Shown: in pieces, positions 33,950-45,795 of the stretch | Numbering within the stretch: position 1 is the first letter of the stretch | Layout of the letters: each line of letters begins with the position of its first letter | NCBI GenBank assembly: GCA_033032865.1 | Contig: JAWHQI010000028.1 | Location: 10,125,001 to 10,189,000, forward strand | Length of the DNA stretch: 64,000 bases | Direction: 5' to 3' | Source: Dactylorhiza incarnata | Taxonomy: Eukaryota > Streptophyta > Magnoliopsida > Asparagales > Orchidaceae | Translations under genes and position numbers: made by a program | Notes under the pieces: model-generated | Told to the model about the DNA's origin: nothing | What the model saw: only the letters and a program-made list of their open reading frames with translations | The model's database searches: none

Positions 33950-36338
33950 TGAACCTGACTTGAGGAGGAAGGCAAACCTTTCTCCACTTAACAACCCTTC
34001 TGTGAGCCGAGCTCAATTGGAGGTGGAGAAAGATTAACACCTTAGGTCGAACTAAACTTGACCTGAGGTGGAGAAAAACTCAACACCTCTAGTCGACCCG
34101 AGCTCGACCTGAGGTGGAAACCAAACCATTCTCCTCTCAACAACCCTCCTGTGAGCCAGGATAAACTGGAGGTGGACAAAGCTCAACACATTAGGTCGAA
34201 CTAAACTTGACCTGAGGTGGAGAAAAACTCAACACCTCTAGTCGAGCTGAGCTCGACCTGAGGTAGAAGGCAAACCTTTCTCCACTTAACAATCCCCCTG
34301 TGAGCCGAGCTCAACTGGAGGTGGAGAAAGCTCAACACCTTAGGTCGAAATAAACTTGACCTGAGGTGGAGAAAAACTCAACACCTCTAGTCGAGACGGG
34401 CTCGACCTGAGGTGGAAGGCAAATTTTTCTCCACTTAACAATCCTCCTGTGAGCCGAGCTCAACTGGAGGTGGAGAATGCTCAACACCTTAGGTCGAACT
34501 AAACTTGACCTGAGGTGGAGAAAAACTCAACACCTCTAGTCGAGCCGAGCTTGACCTGAGGTGGAAGGCAAACCTTTCTCCACTTAACAACCCTCCTATG
34601 AGACGAGCTCAACTGGAGGTGGAGAAAGCTCAACACCTTAGGTCGAACTAAACTTGACCTGAGGTGGAAAAAACTCAACACCTCTAGTTGAGCCGAGCTT
34701 GACCTGAGGTGGAAGGCAAACCTTTCTCCACTTAACAAACCTCCTGTGAGCCGGGCTCAACTGGAGGTGGATAAAACTCAACACCTTAGGTCGAACTAAA
34801 CTTGACATGAGGTGGAGAAAAACTCAACACCTCTAGTCGAGACGGGCTCGACCTGAGGTGGAAGGCAAATTTTTCTCCACTGAACAATCCTCCTGTGAGC
34901 CTAGCTCAACTGGAGGTGGAGAATGCTCAACACCTTAGGTCGAACTAAACTTGACCTGAGGTGGAGAAAAACTCAACACCTCTAGTCGAGCCGAGCTTGA
35001 CCTGAGGTGGAAGGCAAACCTTTCTCCACTTAACAACCCTCCTATGAGACGATCTCAACTGGAGGTGGAGAAAGCTCAACACCTTAGGTCGAACTAAACT
35101 TGACCTTAGGTGGAAAAAACTCAACACCTCTTGTTGAGCCGAGCTTGACCTGAGGTGGAAGGCAAACCTTTCTCCACTTAACAAACCTCCTGTGAGCCAG
35201 GCTCAACTGGAGGTGGATAAAACTCAACACCTTAGGTCGAACTAAACTTGACATGAGGTGGAGAAAAACTCAACACCTCTAGTCGAGCCGAGGTCGACCT
35301 GAGGTGGAAGGCAAACCATTCTCCACTTAACAACCCTCCTGTGAGCCGAGCTCAATTAGAGGTGGAGAAAGCTCAACACCTTAGGTCGAACTAAACTTGA
35401 CCTGAGGTGGAGAAAAACTCAACACCTCTAGTCGAGCCAAGCTCGACCTGAGGTGGAAGGCAAACCTTTCACCACTTAACAACCCTCCAGTGAGCCGAGC
35501 TTAATTGGAGGTGGAGAAAGCTCAACTCCTTTGGTCAAACTAAACTTGACCTGGGGTGGAGAAAAAATCAACACCTCTAGTCGAGCCGAGCTCGACCTGA
35601 GGTGTAAGGCAAACCTTTCTCTACTTAACAACCCTCCTGTGAGCCATGCTCAACTAGAGGTGGAGAAAGCTCAACACCTTAGGTCGAACTAAACTTGACC
35701 TAAGGTGGAGAAACACTCAACACCTCTTGTCGAGCCAAGCTCAACCTGAGGTGGAAGGCAAACCTTTCTCCACTTAACAACCCTCCTGTGAGTCGGGCTC
35801 AACTAGAGGTGGAAATAGCTCAACACCTTAGGTCAAACTAAACTTGACCTGAGGTGGAGAAAAAGTCAACACCTCTAGTTGGGCTGAGCTTGACCTGAAG
35901 AGGAAGTAAAACCTTTCTCCACTGAACAACCCTCATGTAAGCCGAGCTCAACTGGAGGTAGAGAAAGCTCAACACCTTAGGTCGAACTAAACTTGACCTG
36001 AGGTGGAGAAAAACTCAACACCTCTAGTCGAGCCGAGCTCGACCTGAGGTGGAAGACAAACCTTTGTCCACTTAACAACCCTCCTGTGAGCCAAGCTCAA
36101 CTGGAGGTAGAGATAGCTCAACACCATAGGTCGAACTAAACTTGAACTGAGGTGGAGAAAAACTCAACACCTCTAGTCGAGATGAGCTCGACCTGAGGTG
36201 GAAGGCAAACCTTTCTCCTCCTAACAACCCTCCTGTGAGCCGTGCTCAACTGGAGGTGGAGAAAGCTCAACACCTTAGGTCGAACTAAACTTGACCTGAG
36301 GTGGAGAAAAACTCAACACCTCTAGTCGAGCCGAGCTC
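33950..36338 (-). repeat. 149-bp tandem array, about 16 units
   Basis: GTGAGCC recurs at about 34002, 34151, 34300 and 34449, a 149-bp period. Each unit contains two related halves: one built on GACCTGAGGTGGAGAAAAACTC, the other on CAACTGGAGGTGGAGAAAGCTC. The unit is thus a diverged dimer. Sequence style (AGGTGG...CTCAACACC) links it to the 79-bp repeat. The array continues at 44652-44770 beyond the SIRE insertion. Confidence 0.9.
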
Positions 36339-37397
36339 TGTTGGATCTTACGGCGCCCTTAGAGGGGAGAGGGGGGTGAATAAGTGTTTTATGGCATTTA
36401 AATCTTAATTAAATTTATCAGAGTTTGAGACTGAAGTTTCAGAATATTTTATAGAAAAATATATTTTAATATTCCAGATAGGATTGTAATGAAGATTCCT
36501 TTTTAAATAATTGAAATAAAACTTTTTGTTGACTGTTGCTAACGCCTGGCGTTAAGTCTTACCGCCGGGCGTTAGCTCTCCAGAGAATATTCCTCAGAAC
36601 AAAAAGATTGACACAGTGATTTTACTTATGAAATCTTAAATGAAATACAATTCCTGAAAATCAGAGATAATGAAAATAATTATTGTATTTCAAAGATAAT
36701 TATACAAATGTTAATTTTGATACTTTGATGAAAATAGAAATTAAAACATTCTTGAAGAGGAAATAAAATCAATTGAATAGAACATTAAAAGACATGATTT
36801 TATTTCATAATAAATTGAATACACAAATGTTTAATTTATATAACGCTAGAAATCAAGGCGATAATATGTAAAAACACGTTTTGATGTTTCACCGATCCTT
36901 CTCCCAAGGACCGGTTGGCTATAGCCTATCTATCCCCAGATAAGACCTCTTGCCTCCCCCTAGATCTACCCTCGACCTAGTCGCCACGTACAAGGCTGTG
37001 AATTACCCCCTAAGCCACACAAGGACGTAGTCGCCAACACAAGGCGAATTTACCCACTGAATCCTTCCCGGAATCCGACGTTCACACCGAACGATTTCTC
37101 CACATAAATTACAAAAGGAAAAATAAAAGATTACAAGATAAGTAAAGAGAAACTCCCCAAGAAATTCTGAAGGTGAAGACGAAGTCGATGTAGATGTTGG
37201 CATTCTTGAAACGATCGTCCTTCGTATGGAATATGCGTTGTAGACCTTCTCCTTCAAAATCTTCTTTAGATCTTCATGTTAGCCCAAGGGAGATCTCTTA
37301 ATTGCTGTACACAAACCTCTCTCCAAAGTATCAGAATTCTGGAATCATCTCACTTGTAGAGAATGAGAGGGGTTGTACATTAAATAGCCTCAGGAAG

Positions 37398-37840
37398 CTA
37401 ACGCGGAGCATTAAGTGTTAACGCCGGCGTTAGTGAACGTGCACTATCGTGGCTGAAATCGCGCAACCGTCAAGATCATGGCAGTTTGTGAATTCAACGC
37501 GGGCGTTAAGAGTCAATGCTGGCGTTGAGTCGTTGTCCATCAAATTCGTCGATCGGCCTTCTCATTTCATCGAACGTAGGTCCAGTTCGTCAAACGCAGG
37601 TCCAGTTCGTCGAACGCAGGTCCTGTTCGTCGAACGCGGTTTCTTTAGACGGAATTTCGTCGAATGGAGAGCAAAGTTCGTCAAACGGCTAGCGTCGGCA
37701 TTAAGTACTAACGCCTGGCGTTGTCTCTGCTTTCTCTCTGCCTTCTCAACGGATTTCTTCTCAAAGGCATTTCATCTCAGCGGATACTTTTTTCGACGGA
37801 TGTTAACGCGGGGCGTTAACTACTAACGCGGGTCATTAGC
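37398..37840. repeat. Dispersed palindromes, arms TTAACGCC / GGCGTTAA
   Basis: Pairs at about 37398-37434, 37497-37530, 37690-37725 and 37801-37840. Further copies lie in U5 (36539-36578) and inside the element (40262-40291). Matching copies occur in the other LTR. Confidence 0.85.
37566..37645. repeat. 20-bp minisatellite (GTTCGTCGAACGCAGGTCCA), about 4 copies
   Basis: Each unit contains the small palindrome TTCGTCGAA. The 5' LTR has about 7 copies at 44177-44300, so copy number changed since insertion. Confidence 0.85.
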
Positions 37841-38002
37841 TATCTTTCCAGAGTGTCATTTCCAATCAACAAACAATTCATAGGGATGTGTAGCTATAGT
37901 TCCTGTACAACCTACACACTATAAACACACAAAATACTAGATCAAATACAACACGGTATTTGTTATTCTCAAACTAAGAGATGCGGAACATAGGCTCCAA
38001 CA

Positions 38003-38024
38003 ATCTCCCCCTTTTGATAATAAC
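38003..38024 (-). other. Polypurine tract of SIRE-like element
   Basis: The minus strand reads TTATTATCAAAAGGGGGAGAT just before the 3' LTR. More tracts with CTCCCCCT on plus lie at about 38160, 38196, 38237, 38366, 38414 and 38450. Confidence 0.85.
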
Positions 38025-40839
38025 AAATACCTGTATGAGAAATTAGTGAGCTTAAAACCATTTGTGTTTATAGATAAGTGTGGTAATAAAATATGCATGA
38101 ATAACAGGTTAAAAGCATGATAGATTTGATAACAATAATGCATACTCTTTTTATATGAAGTCCTCCCCCTACATAAGTGTTCTCTTATAATTTACTCCCC
38201 CTAAATATCTATTTTACTAGATTTCTCAATTTCTTCTCCCCCTTTGTTATTAGCAAAAGTGGGTAGGGATGAGCGTATATCTTTTAAGATAGATAAAGAA
38301 CCACTTATTGAAGGATTTTCATGATCGAGCATATGATAGTGTATGCACCTTCTATATGATTACTCCCCCTACAAATATACCCCTTTGTTTTGAGTTTAAT
38401 ATTATTATAATGCACTCCCCCTAAATATTAGATTTATGCAATTTAATCTCCCCTTTTGGTAGTATCAAAAGAGGGTTTTAGGAGTGAGTATGTATAAAAA
38501 GGAGTAATATATTTTATGTCGAGAAGAAAAATAAGAGTCAATCAAAAGTTTATTAAATACTACTTGTTGAGAAAAAATATAGGCATGATGTAACATAAGG
38601 TAGTAAGCAACATAACAGAAATGATAAAGTAAGCATTCTTATTTTAAGATACCACTTGTTGAAACTATGGTGTTAAAATAAATAGACATGAATGAGCATA
38701 AGTGGTAAACTTAGCAGAAGAATAAGCACTCTTAAACATAAACATCATTTTTAGAAGATAAAATCATACAAAGGATAATGAGTTTTAAATTTGAAAAGTT
38801 GATGTTTGAGTTAAGGATTGAAAAGATGCTATTCCATTAAGATAATATTGCAAGCATGATTTCATAATATCAAGAAAAGATACACAAACTACAATGTAAT
38901 AAAATTTGCATTTCAAGTAAACATAAACATTGTAGCGATCATGCTTTGTTATCTAGTGCATTTACTTAAGTTTGTAGAGATTTGAGTAGATGGGCATTAG
39001 TATCCAATTCTCATGAGTAGAAGTTTTATGAAAGATAATGATGTGTACAAAGTAGTGTTTTGATAAAGTATACAAGTGAATCAATCAAAAACACATGACA
39101 TATATAATGAAATAACACAACATTAAAATACACAAATACTATTACTTCCACAATATTTCAATGCACATGAATAAATAGTACAACTACTAAGGTGCTCTGC
39201 ACACACAATGCTTACTAAGACTTATCAGGGTGCAAAGTAGTGCTTGGGGGATCACTTTTATACTTTTTAGCTTTATTTTAAATTTTATTATGATCCGGTG
39301 TACTAAGAGAAGTGGTGTATAAATTGTTTGCTACAAGACACTTTGCAATTCTTAGCCAAGGTCCTGAACCTCACAATGCTCATTAAGACTTATCAGGAGG
39401 GTGAGTAGTGCTTGGTGGAGTTTTCCTTGTCATTGATTTTTTGTTTTTTAGTTTAGTGACTAAGGACTCCGAATTCACTTGTTTTGCAAACATAGCATTT
39501 TTTAAACCACATTTCTCTAAAGAATAAGTGCATGAAAGACAAAGAATTGTAATAACTAATTCAATGTTGTGTAGGTAATCTATTTATGCATTTTAATCAT
39601 TTATGTTATTATACTACACAATCATGCAAGTATAAGATTATAAACACATGTAGGTTATCAAAAATAAGTGAGTGAATGAATCATTATCAAACATAATACA
39701 TTACTCATACTTAGAGGCATGCTAAGCATTTCTACACATGTTTATCTACAATCAATTTCATTGCACATAACAAGATAATTTTCAAGGCATGACAAATACA
39801 AAACAATGTTTTTAAGAAACTTGAAAGTTAAATTAAACATTGTATTTAATCTTTAATTGATATAATTAATCATCCTTGACAAAGGCAATGAATAACAATC
39901 AGTTTTTTTATTTATAAATTTTTAATAATTTTTTATAAAAGCACAAAACAATAAACACACATAAAGAGAATAAAAAATATTTTTGTTCTTTGAAATTGTT
40001 TTGTAATTATGTATTTGATTTTTTTTATATATTCTCTAGAAAACATAGAAGTCTTTAATAGCCCTTTCAGTAAATAATATTCTATGCCAGAGAAGTAAAC
40101 CCAAAATAATGCATGAGAAAATACATTTTTTTGAAAAGAAATAAAATTTTGTTTTAAAGGAAATAAAAAGATAGAAAACTTTTTACAAACAGTGAAATAA
40201 AACACACACAAAATATTAAAATAACACCAGAAATAATTAAAAAAAAAATTTGGAGCAAAGGAGCTAACGCCAGGCGTTAACTTCTTAACGCCAAAACAGA
40301 ACACTAAATTTTGATGTTTTGAAAAATCTTGTTTATGATTCATTTGTATTATAAAGAGACCTTCCTACAGTTGAAATTTCAGAGTATATTGATTAGATTT
40401 GAAGGCTCTTTTAGCATGTTTTTAGTGATTTTTCAAGTACTTGTGTTTGGTAAAATCATTAAAGCTCAAAATAATTAAATATGCAAACACAAGATGCAAT
40501 GTTAGAACAAAAAACAAATATACATGATTTATGTATAAAGAGTGAGATAATGTTCATGCAATGAATATAATATAAGTATATCTAAGATCAAGATACCTCA
40601 ACAACATGACTACACGTTAGACCCGTACTAAGTGACGAATGGGCATGAGGAGCTACACACATGCCGTAGGTTGGGGTGTTAATCCCATATGCATACAAAA
40701 GACGACGCTCAACCTAGCACTCTTTCCCCCCAGTGCCTCGCAAGGCCCCACTGGAACCCTCCCCGGTTAAGGACAATACATGACTTAGAGGTTATGTCTC
40801 TAATGCACACAATCCTATGCCTTCGCTATTGTGAGACAC
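38025..40839 (-). other. SIRE internal region, non-coding
   Basis: AT-rich with several extra polypurine tracts (38160-38460). A roughly 60-bp block around AAGACTTATCAGG is duplicated at 39189-39251 and 39358-39420. A TAACGCCAGGCGTTAA palindrome is at 40262-40291. No frame shows a retroelement domain. Confidence 0.6.
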
Positions 40840-41236
40840 TGATGCAGCACGCCCAAGGCCGACCCACCCTGGCTCGGCCAGAAGGAACACGTTCCAGTCG
40901 CACTGCCGGGCTGCAGCCCAAGCACCCCAACCCGTCTCCGGCCCCACCATAGAGCCGATAGGTTGTTGAGGTCAGGGCTCGATCCCCCGACCTCCTTGAT
41001 AAAGAGTCTTCAGGCAGACTCTCATCACCAACTGTGCAGCTCAGTTGGTGATGAGAGTCTGCCTGAAGACTCTTTATCAAGGAGGTCGGGGGATCGAGCC
41101 CTGACCTCAACAACCTATCGGCTCTATGCTGGGGCCGGAGACGGGTTGGGGTGCTTGGGCTGCAGCCCGGCAGTGCGACTGGAACGTGTTCCTTCTGGCC
41201 GAGCCAGGGTGGGTCGGCCCTGGGCGTGCTGCATCA
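40840..41236. repeat. Near-perfect 397-bp palindrome
   Basis: Two arms of about 195 bp are centred on 41038, from TGATGCAGCACGCCC to GGGCGTGCTGCATCA. By eye the arms differ at only about two places (one near 40962/41114, one near 40856/41220) plus the central few bases. It could form a long hairpin in DNA or RNA. Confidence 0.95.
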
Positions 41237-41242
41237 AAAAAA
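41028..41242 (+). mobile_element. tRNA-derived SINE-like sequence (right arm)
   Basis: From the centre outward: AGCTCAGTTGGTGATGAGAG resembles the tRNA D-arm/A box, and GGTCGGGGGATCGAGCCC resembles the T-arm/B box with a pairing stem. A 130-bp body and a short A run (41236-41242) follow. The left arm is the inverted copy without the A run. An RNA polymerase III promoter is inferred, not shown. The cloverleaf is not complete, so it is not called a tRNA gene. Confidence 0.5.
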
Positions 41243-42292
41243 GTAGGGTTAGTCTTATTTGAAACGGCCACGAGAAAATCTCTCGTTCGCCTTCAACAAC
41301 CTAGATCTATCCGCACCTACAAAAGCATTCTAGCAATCGTAATAACGGATTGAACAATCACAAACGTATCAAAATAGAAGAGATTAAATTCTAATTCAGC
41401 GATTCAAGGCTTAAGACGCAAACTCCCAAGAAATTAAATCAAAGATCCGATCCGTTGTGAGGGCAAACAAAGGATTTAAAGGCCTAGGTTTGCCATACGC
41501 AATGGATCTTCCCGATCCGGATCTAGTGAAGATCGATGACAAAGAAATGATTTGAAAAGCGGCGATGTATTTTAAAATCGCGGAAAAGACGGTTGCATAA
41601 ATCCTCCACAAAACTAAGCATGAATCACACAAGATTACAGGAATAGAGATTACCCAACCCGGATCTAAAGCACACAAGATATGGTGGGAGAATCACTCTC
41701 TCCACGGATCCACCGGCGTCACACCGAATGGGTTTGCAACCTTTTCCGTTGGCGTCGCACCAAGGAACTCCACGCCGGCGTCGCACCGAAGAAGGATGGA
41801 GGAGGCAAGGAGCGGCGTCACACCACAAGAGGGGGAAGGGGCGGCGGCTAGGAGGCTTCCAACCTCTTGGCCGAAATTCCACAAGGGGGAATTTTAGGGT
41901 TTTGCTCTTCAATAATCTATTTCATCAAGGAGGGTTCCTTAAATAGGAGTTTACATCAAAATTCAGCCATTCAAGATGGCGTTTAGAATCTCCGCCATCC
42001 AAATGGTTAAATGCACACCAATAGTTCAAAAACGCAAGAAAATAAAATAAAACAAGAGCATAATGAAATATAAAATTATTTCCATCATATGAAATAATTT
42101 TATATCCATAAATAGATAAAATAAACGCCTTAAATAAATGAGAGGTCATTAAGCAGGCTTGGCACGCCGCGGGCGGAGGTTGTAACGTGATCCTCCGTTA
42201 GCATCAACAGGGCGCCTCAAGTCCTTGTGTCGTTGCGCCTCGGCAACTGGATCATCTTCATGAATAAGTGGAGGGGCCGCGGCATCAGACAC

Positions 42293-43010
42293 ATGTCATA
42301 AGTTTAATGATTATGGACATACTAAGCATGTAAGCCTTAAATATATTAACTATGGTATAATTGCATGATTAGTTTTGGATTTACAATTATATCGATGATT
42401 GTTGATTTTAAATCCATTTAGAATACATTTTATTCATGCAAATAACTACAAAAGAAATTATGATTTTCATATTTTAGTAATATAATTTACTTTAGCATTG
42501 CAAGATATAACTAGCATGGATATTGATTTCTTCCTATGGTAAGTGATAATGCTAGTGTGATGAGTTAGGAAAACATGGTGCAAAGCTAAGTAAAGATGGA
42601 CAAATATAAATTTGAGTTGCATGTATTCAAAATAGAGTTTTGAATTTTCATAGACCTAGAGTGAAGTGACAATTCTATTTGATTTCATCTTGTTTATATC
42701 AAGTTAATTCTTAGGTCTAAAGATAATGCGATATATGCAAATAATAGAGATACAAATTACACACACAAAATAAGATATGAATTTATAATACTAATAGCCA
42801 TCATATATTTCATAATTCCTAAGGTTGATAGTAATAGTTGATTTATGATAATTCTTGATAGATCATGAATTACGATATATGATAATAGTGAATTTTAGCA
42901 TAGGATATTAATAGATCAAGATGGAGTGTGTGAAATCATATTCATCAATTTTGTAATTTTTCAATTATGATTTTTCATTATAGGGGCTATCATATGCAAC
43001 AAAGAAAATA
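42293..43010. other. SIRE internal AT-rich stretch near 5' LTR
   Basis: No coding domain, no array. It joins the truncated 5' LTR directly, so the primer site has been lost by deletion or replacement. Confidence 0.5.
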
Positions 43011-44646
43011 TTAATTAAATTTATCAGAGTTTGAGACTGAAGTTTCAGAATAGTTTATAGAAAAATATATTTTAATATTCCAAATAGGATTGTAATGAAT
43101 ATTCCTTCTTAAATAATTGAAACAAAACTTTTTGTTGACTGTTGCTAACGCCTGGCATTAAGTCTTACCGCTGGGCGTTAGCTCTCCAGAGAATATTCCT
43201 CAGAACAAAAGATTGCCACAATGATTTTACTTATGAAATATTAAATGAAATACAATTCCAGAAAATCAGAGATAATGAAAATAATTATTGTATTTCAAAG
43301 ATAATTATACAAATGTTAATTTTGATACTTTGATGAAAATAGAAATTAATACATTCTTGAAGAGGAAATAAAATCAATTGAATAGAACATTAAAGGACAT
43401 GATTTTATTTCATAATAAATTGAATACACAAATGTTTAATTTCTATAACGCTAGAAATCAAGGCGAGAATATGTAAAAACACTTTTTGATGTTTCACCGG
43501 TCCTTCTCCCAAGGACCGGTTGGCTATAGCCTATCTATCCCCAGATAAGGCCTCTAGCCACCCCCTAGATCTACCCTCGACCTAGTCGCTGTGCACAAGG
43601 CATCGAATTACCCCCTAAGCCGCACAAGAATCTAGTCGCCAACACAAGGCGAATTTACCCATGAAATCCTTCCTGGAATCCGACGTTCTCACAGAACGAT
43701 TTCTCCACACAAATTACAAAAGGAAAAATAAAGATTACAAGATAAGTAAAGAGAAACTCCCCAAGAAATTCTGAAGGTGAAGACGAAGTCGTTGTAGATG
43801 TTGGCGTTCTTGAAACGATCGTCCTTCGTATGGAATATGCATTGTAGACCTTCTCCTTCAATATCTTCTTTAGATCTTCATGTTAGCCCAAGGGAGATCT
43901 CTTAATTGCTGTACACAAACCTCTCTCCAAAGTATCAGAATTCTGGAATCATCTCACTTGTAGAGAATGAGAGGGGTTGTACATTAAATAGCCTCAGGAA
44001 GCTAACGCACGACGTTAAGTGTTAACGCTGGCGTTAGTGAACGTGCATTGTCGTGGCTAAAATCGCGCAACCGTCAAGATCGTGGCAGTTTGTGAATTCA
44101 ACGCGGGCGTTAAGAGTCAACGCTGGCATTGAGTCGTTCTCCTTCAAATTCATCGATCGGCCTTCTCATTTCGTCGAACCCAGGTCTAGTTCGTCGAACG
44201 TTGGTCCAGTTCGTCGAACGCAGGTCCAGTTCATCAAACGCAGGTCCAGTTTGTCGAACGGAGGTCCAGTTCGTCGAACGCAGGTCCTATTCATCGAACG
44301 CAATTTCTTCAGGCGGAATTTTGTCGAATGGAGAGCAAAGTTTGTCGAACGGCTAGCGTCGATGTTAAGTACTAACGCCTGGCATTGTCTCTGCCTTCTC
44401 TCTGCCTTCTCAACGGATTTCTTTTCAATGACATTTCATCTCAGCGGATACCTTTCTCGACGGATGGTAACGCGGGGCGTTAGCTATCTTTCCAGAGAGT
44501 CATTTCCAATAAGCAAACTATTCATAGGGATGTGTAGCTATAGTTCCTGTACAACCTGCACACTATAAACACACAAAATACTAGATCAAATACAATGCGG
44601 TATTTTTTATTCTCAAACCAAGAGATGCGGAACATAGGCTCCAACA
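43011..44646 (-). repeat. 5' LTR of SIRE-like element, inner end truncated
   Basis: Matches 36404-38002 closely (TTAATTAAATTTATCAGAG at 43011). About 65 bp corresponding to 36339-36403 are missing at its inner end. TATA-like box (minus) at about 43983-43992. Confidence 0.85.
44177..44300. repeat. 20-bp minisatellite in the 5' LTR, about 7 copies
   Basis: Same unit as 37566-37645 with more copies and more point changes. Confidence 0.85.
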
Positions 44647-44651
44647 AGCTC

Positions 44652-45010
44652 GACCTGAGGTGGAAGGCAAACCTTTCTCCACTAAACAACCCTCTTGTGA
44701 GACGTGCTCAACTAGAGGTGGAGAAAGCTCAACTCCTTAGGTTGAACTAAACTTGACCCGAGGTGGAAGAAAAATTATCATCTTCCCAAACCAACTGGGG
44801 GCGCAGAACTAGTCCCCGTCCTAGGTGCATACCTCACCTGGAGGCGGAGGAACTCAACCATCTCACAAAAGCAACTGGGGGAAGAGAACTAGTCCACGTC
44901 CTAGGTCCTTACCTCACTTGGAGGTGGAGGAATTCAACAGCTTTCCAAACCAATTGGGGGTGGAGTACCTGTCCACATACTTGGGGCTTAGCTTGCTTGG
45001 AGGCAGAGGA
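44652..45010 (-). repeat. End of 149-bp array and 79-bp array of Tat element B
   Basis: 44652-44770 finishes the 149-bp array. Then about three 79-bp units follow (GGCGGAGGAACTC / GGTGGAGGAATTC landmarks near 44838, 44922 and 45000). In element orientation they come after the 169-bp array, as in element A. Confidence 0.8.
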
Positions 45011-45795
45011 GCTCATCATCTTTCCAAGTAACTTAGTCAAGTAGCGAGTCGACCCGATGAGTGTCCGATCTGCCAACATGACTGATCCCGGAGAATGGTC
45101 TCTATTCAGGGATCTTACCAACTGGGGGTGGAGTACCCATCCATATCCTAGGTGCTTACCTTTACCTGGAGGCAGAGGAACTTAACACCTTCCCAAGCCA
45201 CTTAGTCAAGTAGCGAGTCGACCTGATGAGTCTCCCATCTACCGGCATGACTGAGCCCGGAGAATGGTCTCTAGTCGGGGATCTTACCAAGTGGGGGCGG
45301 AGTACCCAGCCACATCCTTGGTTCTTACCTTCACATGAAGGCAGAGGAACTCAACACCTTCCCAAGACAGTTAGTCAAGTAGCGAGTCGACCCGATGAGT
45401 CTACCATCTGCCGGCATGACTGAGCCCGGAGAATGGTCTCTATTCAGGGATCTTACTAACAGGGGGCTGAGTACCCATCCACATCCTAGGTGCTTACCTT
45501 CACCTGGAGGCAGAGGAACTCAACACCTTCCCAAGACACTTAGTCAAGCAGCGAGTCGACCCGATGAGTCTCCCATCTGCCGGCATGACTAAGCCCGGAG
45601 AATGGTCTCTAGTCGGGGATCTTACCAACTGGGGGCGGAGTACCCATCCACGTCCTTGGTGCTTACCTTCACCTGGAGGCAGAGGAACTCGACACCTTCC
45701 CAAGCCACTTAGTCAAGTAGCGAGTCGACCAATGAGTCTCCCATCTGCCGGCATGACTGAGCCCGGAGAATGGTCTCTAGTCCGGGATCTTACCT
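45011..45795 (-). repeat. 169-bp tandem array of Tat element B, about 4.5-5 units
   Basis: GGGATCTTACC recurs with 169-bp spacing (about 45108, 45279, 45448, 45617, 45786). This is the reverse complement of the array at 2213-3057. It starts about 135 bp after the end of the protease frame, where pol would be expected. Confidence 0.95.

Larger units (their letters stand above)
36339..38002 (-). repeat. 3' LTR of SIRE-like element (1664 bp)
   Basis: On minus: TGTTGGAGCCTATGTTCCGC at the start; palindromes with TAACGC/GCGTTA arms (37840-37398); TATTTAAT TATA-like box at about 37388-37380; an intron-like leader; and a U5 ending CACCCCCCTCTCCCCTCT...GATCCAACA, typical of SIRE LTRs. Confidence 0.9.
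40840..42287. mobile_element. LTR-like insertion in SIRE element (1448 bp), duplication GACAC
   Basis: Ends TGATGCAGCACG...CCGCGGCATCA, flanked by GACAC at 40835-40839 and 42288-42292. TGATG...CATCA ends resemble Athila LTRs. A minus-strand TATTTAAGG near 41940 followed by a leader-like AACCCTAAAATTCCCC suggests the minus strand is sense. Direct GGCGTCGCACC repeats lie at 41713-41822. No PBS or partner LTR is seen, so it would be a solo LTR. The call depends on one 5-bp match and is moderate. Confidence 0.5.
36339..44646 (-). mobile_element. Non-autonomous SIRE/Maximus-like copia element (8308 bp)
   Basis: Ends TGTTGG...CCAACA with target duplication AGCTC (36334-36338 and 44647-44651). The minus-strand 3' end has GTTATTATCAAAAGGGGGAGAT before TGTTGGAGCC, the characteristic SIRE-type polypurine junction. 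No gag, protease, integrase or RT motif is seen between the LTRs. The inner end of the 5' LTR and the primer site are missing. It is inserted in the 149-bp array of Tat element B. Confidence 0.85.

Noticed and set aside
41028..41100. tRNA gene
   Set aside because: A-box-like and B-box-like motifs are present but no acceptor stem or full cloverleaf; the 130-bp body and A run fit a SINE-type sequence better.
40826..41262. Two similar 95-99-codon frames on opposite strands
   Set aside because: They are the two arms of the palindrome read in the same relative frame, not genes.
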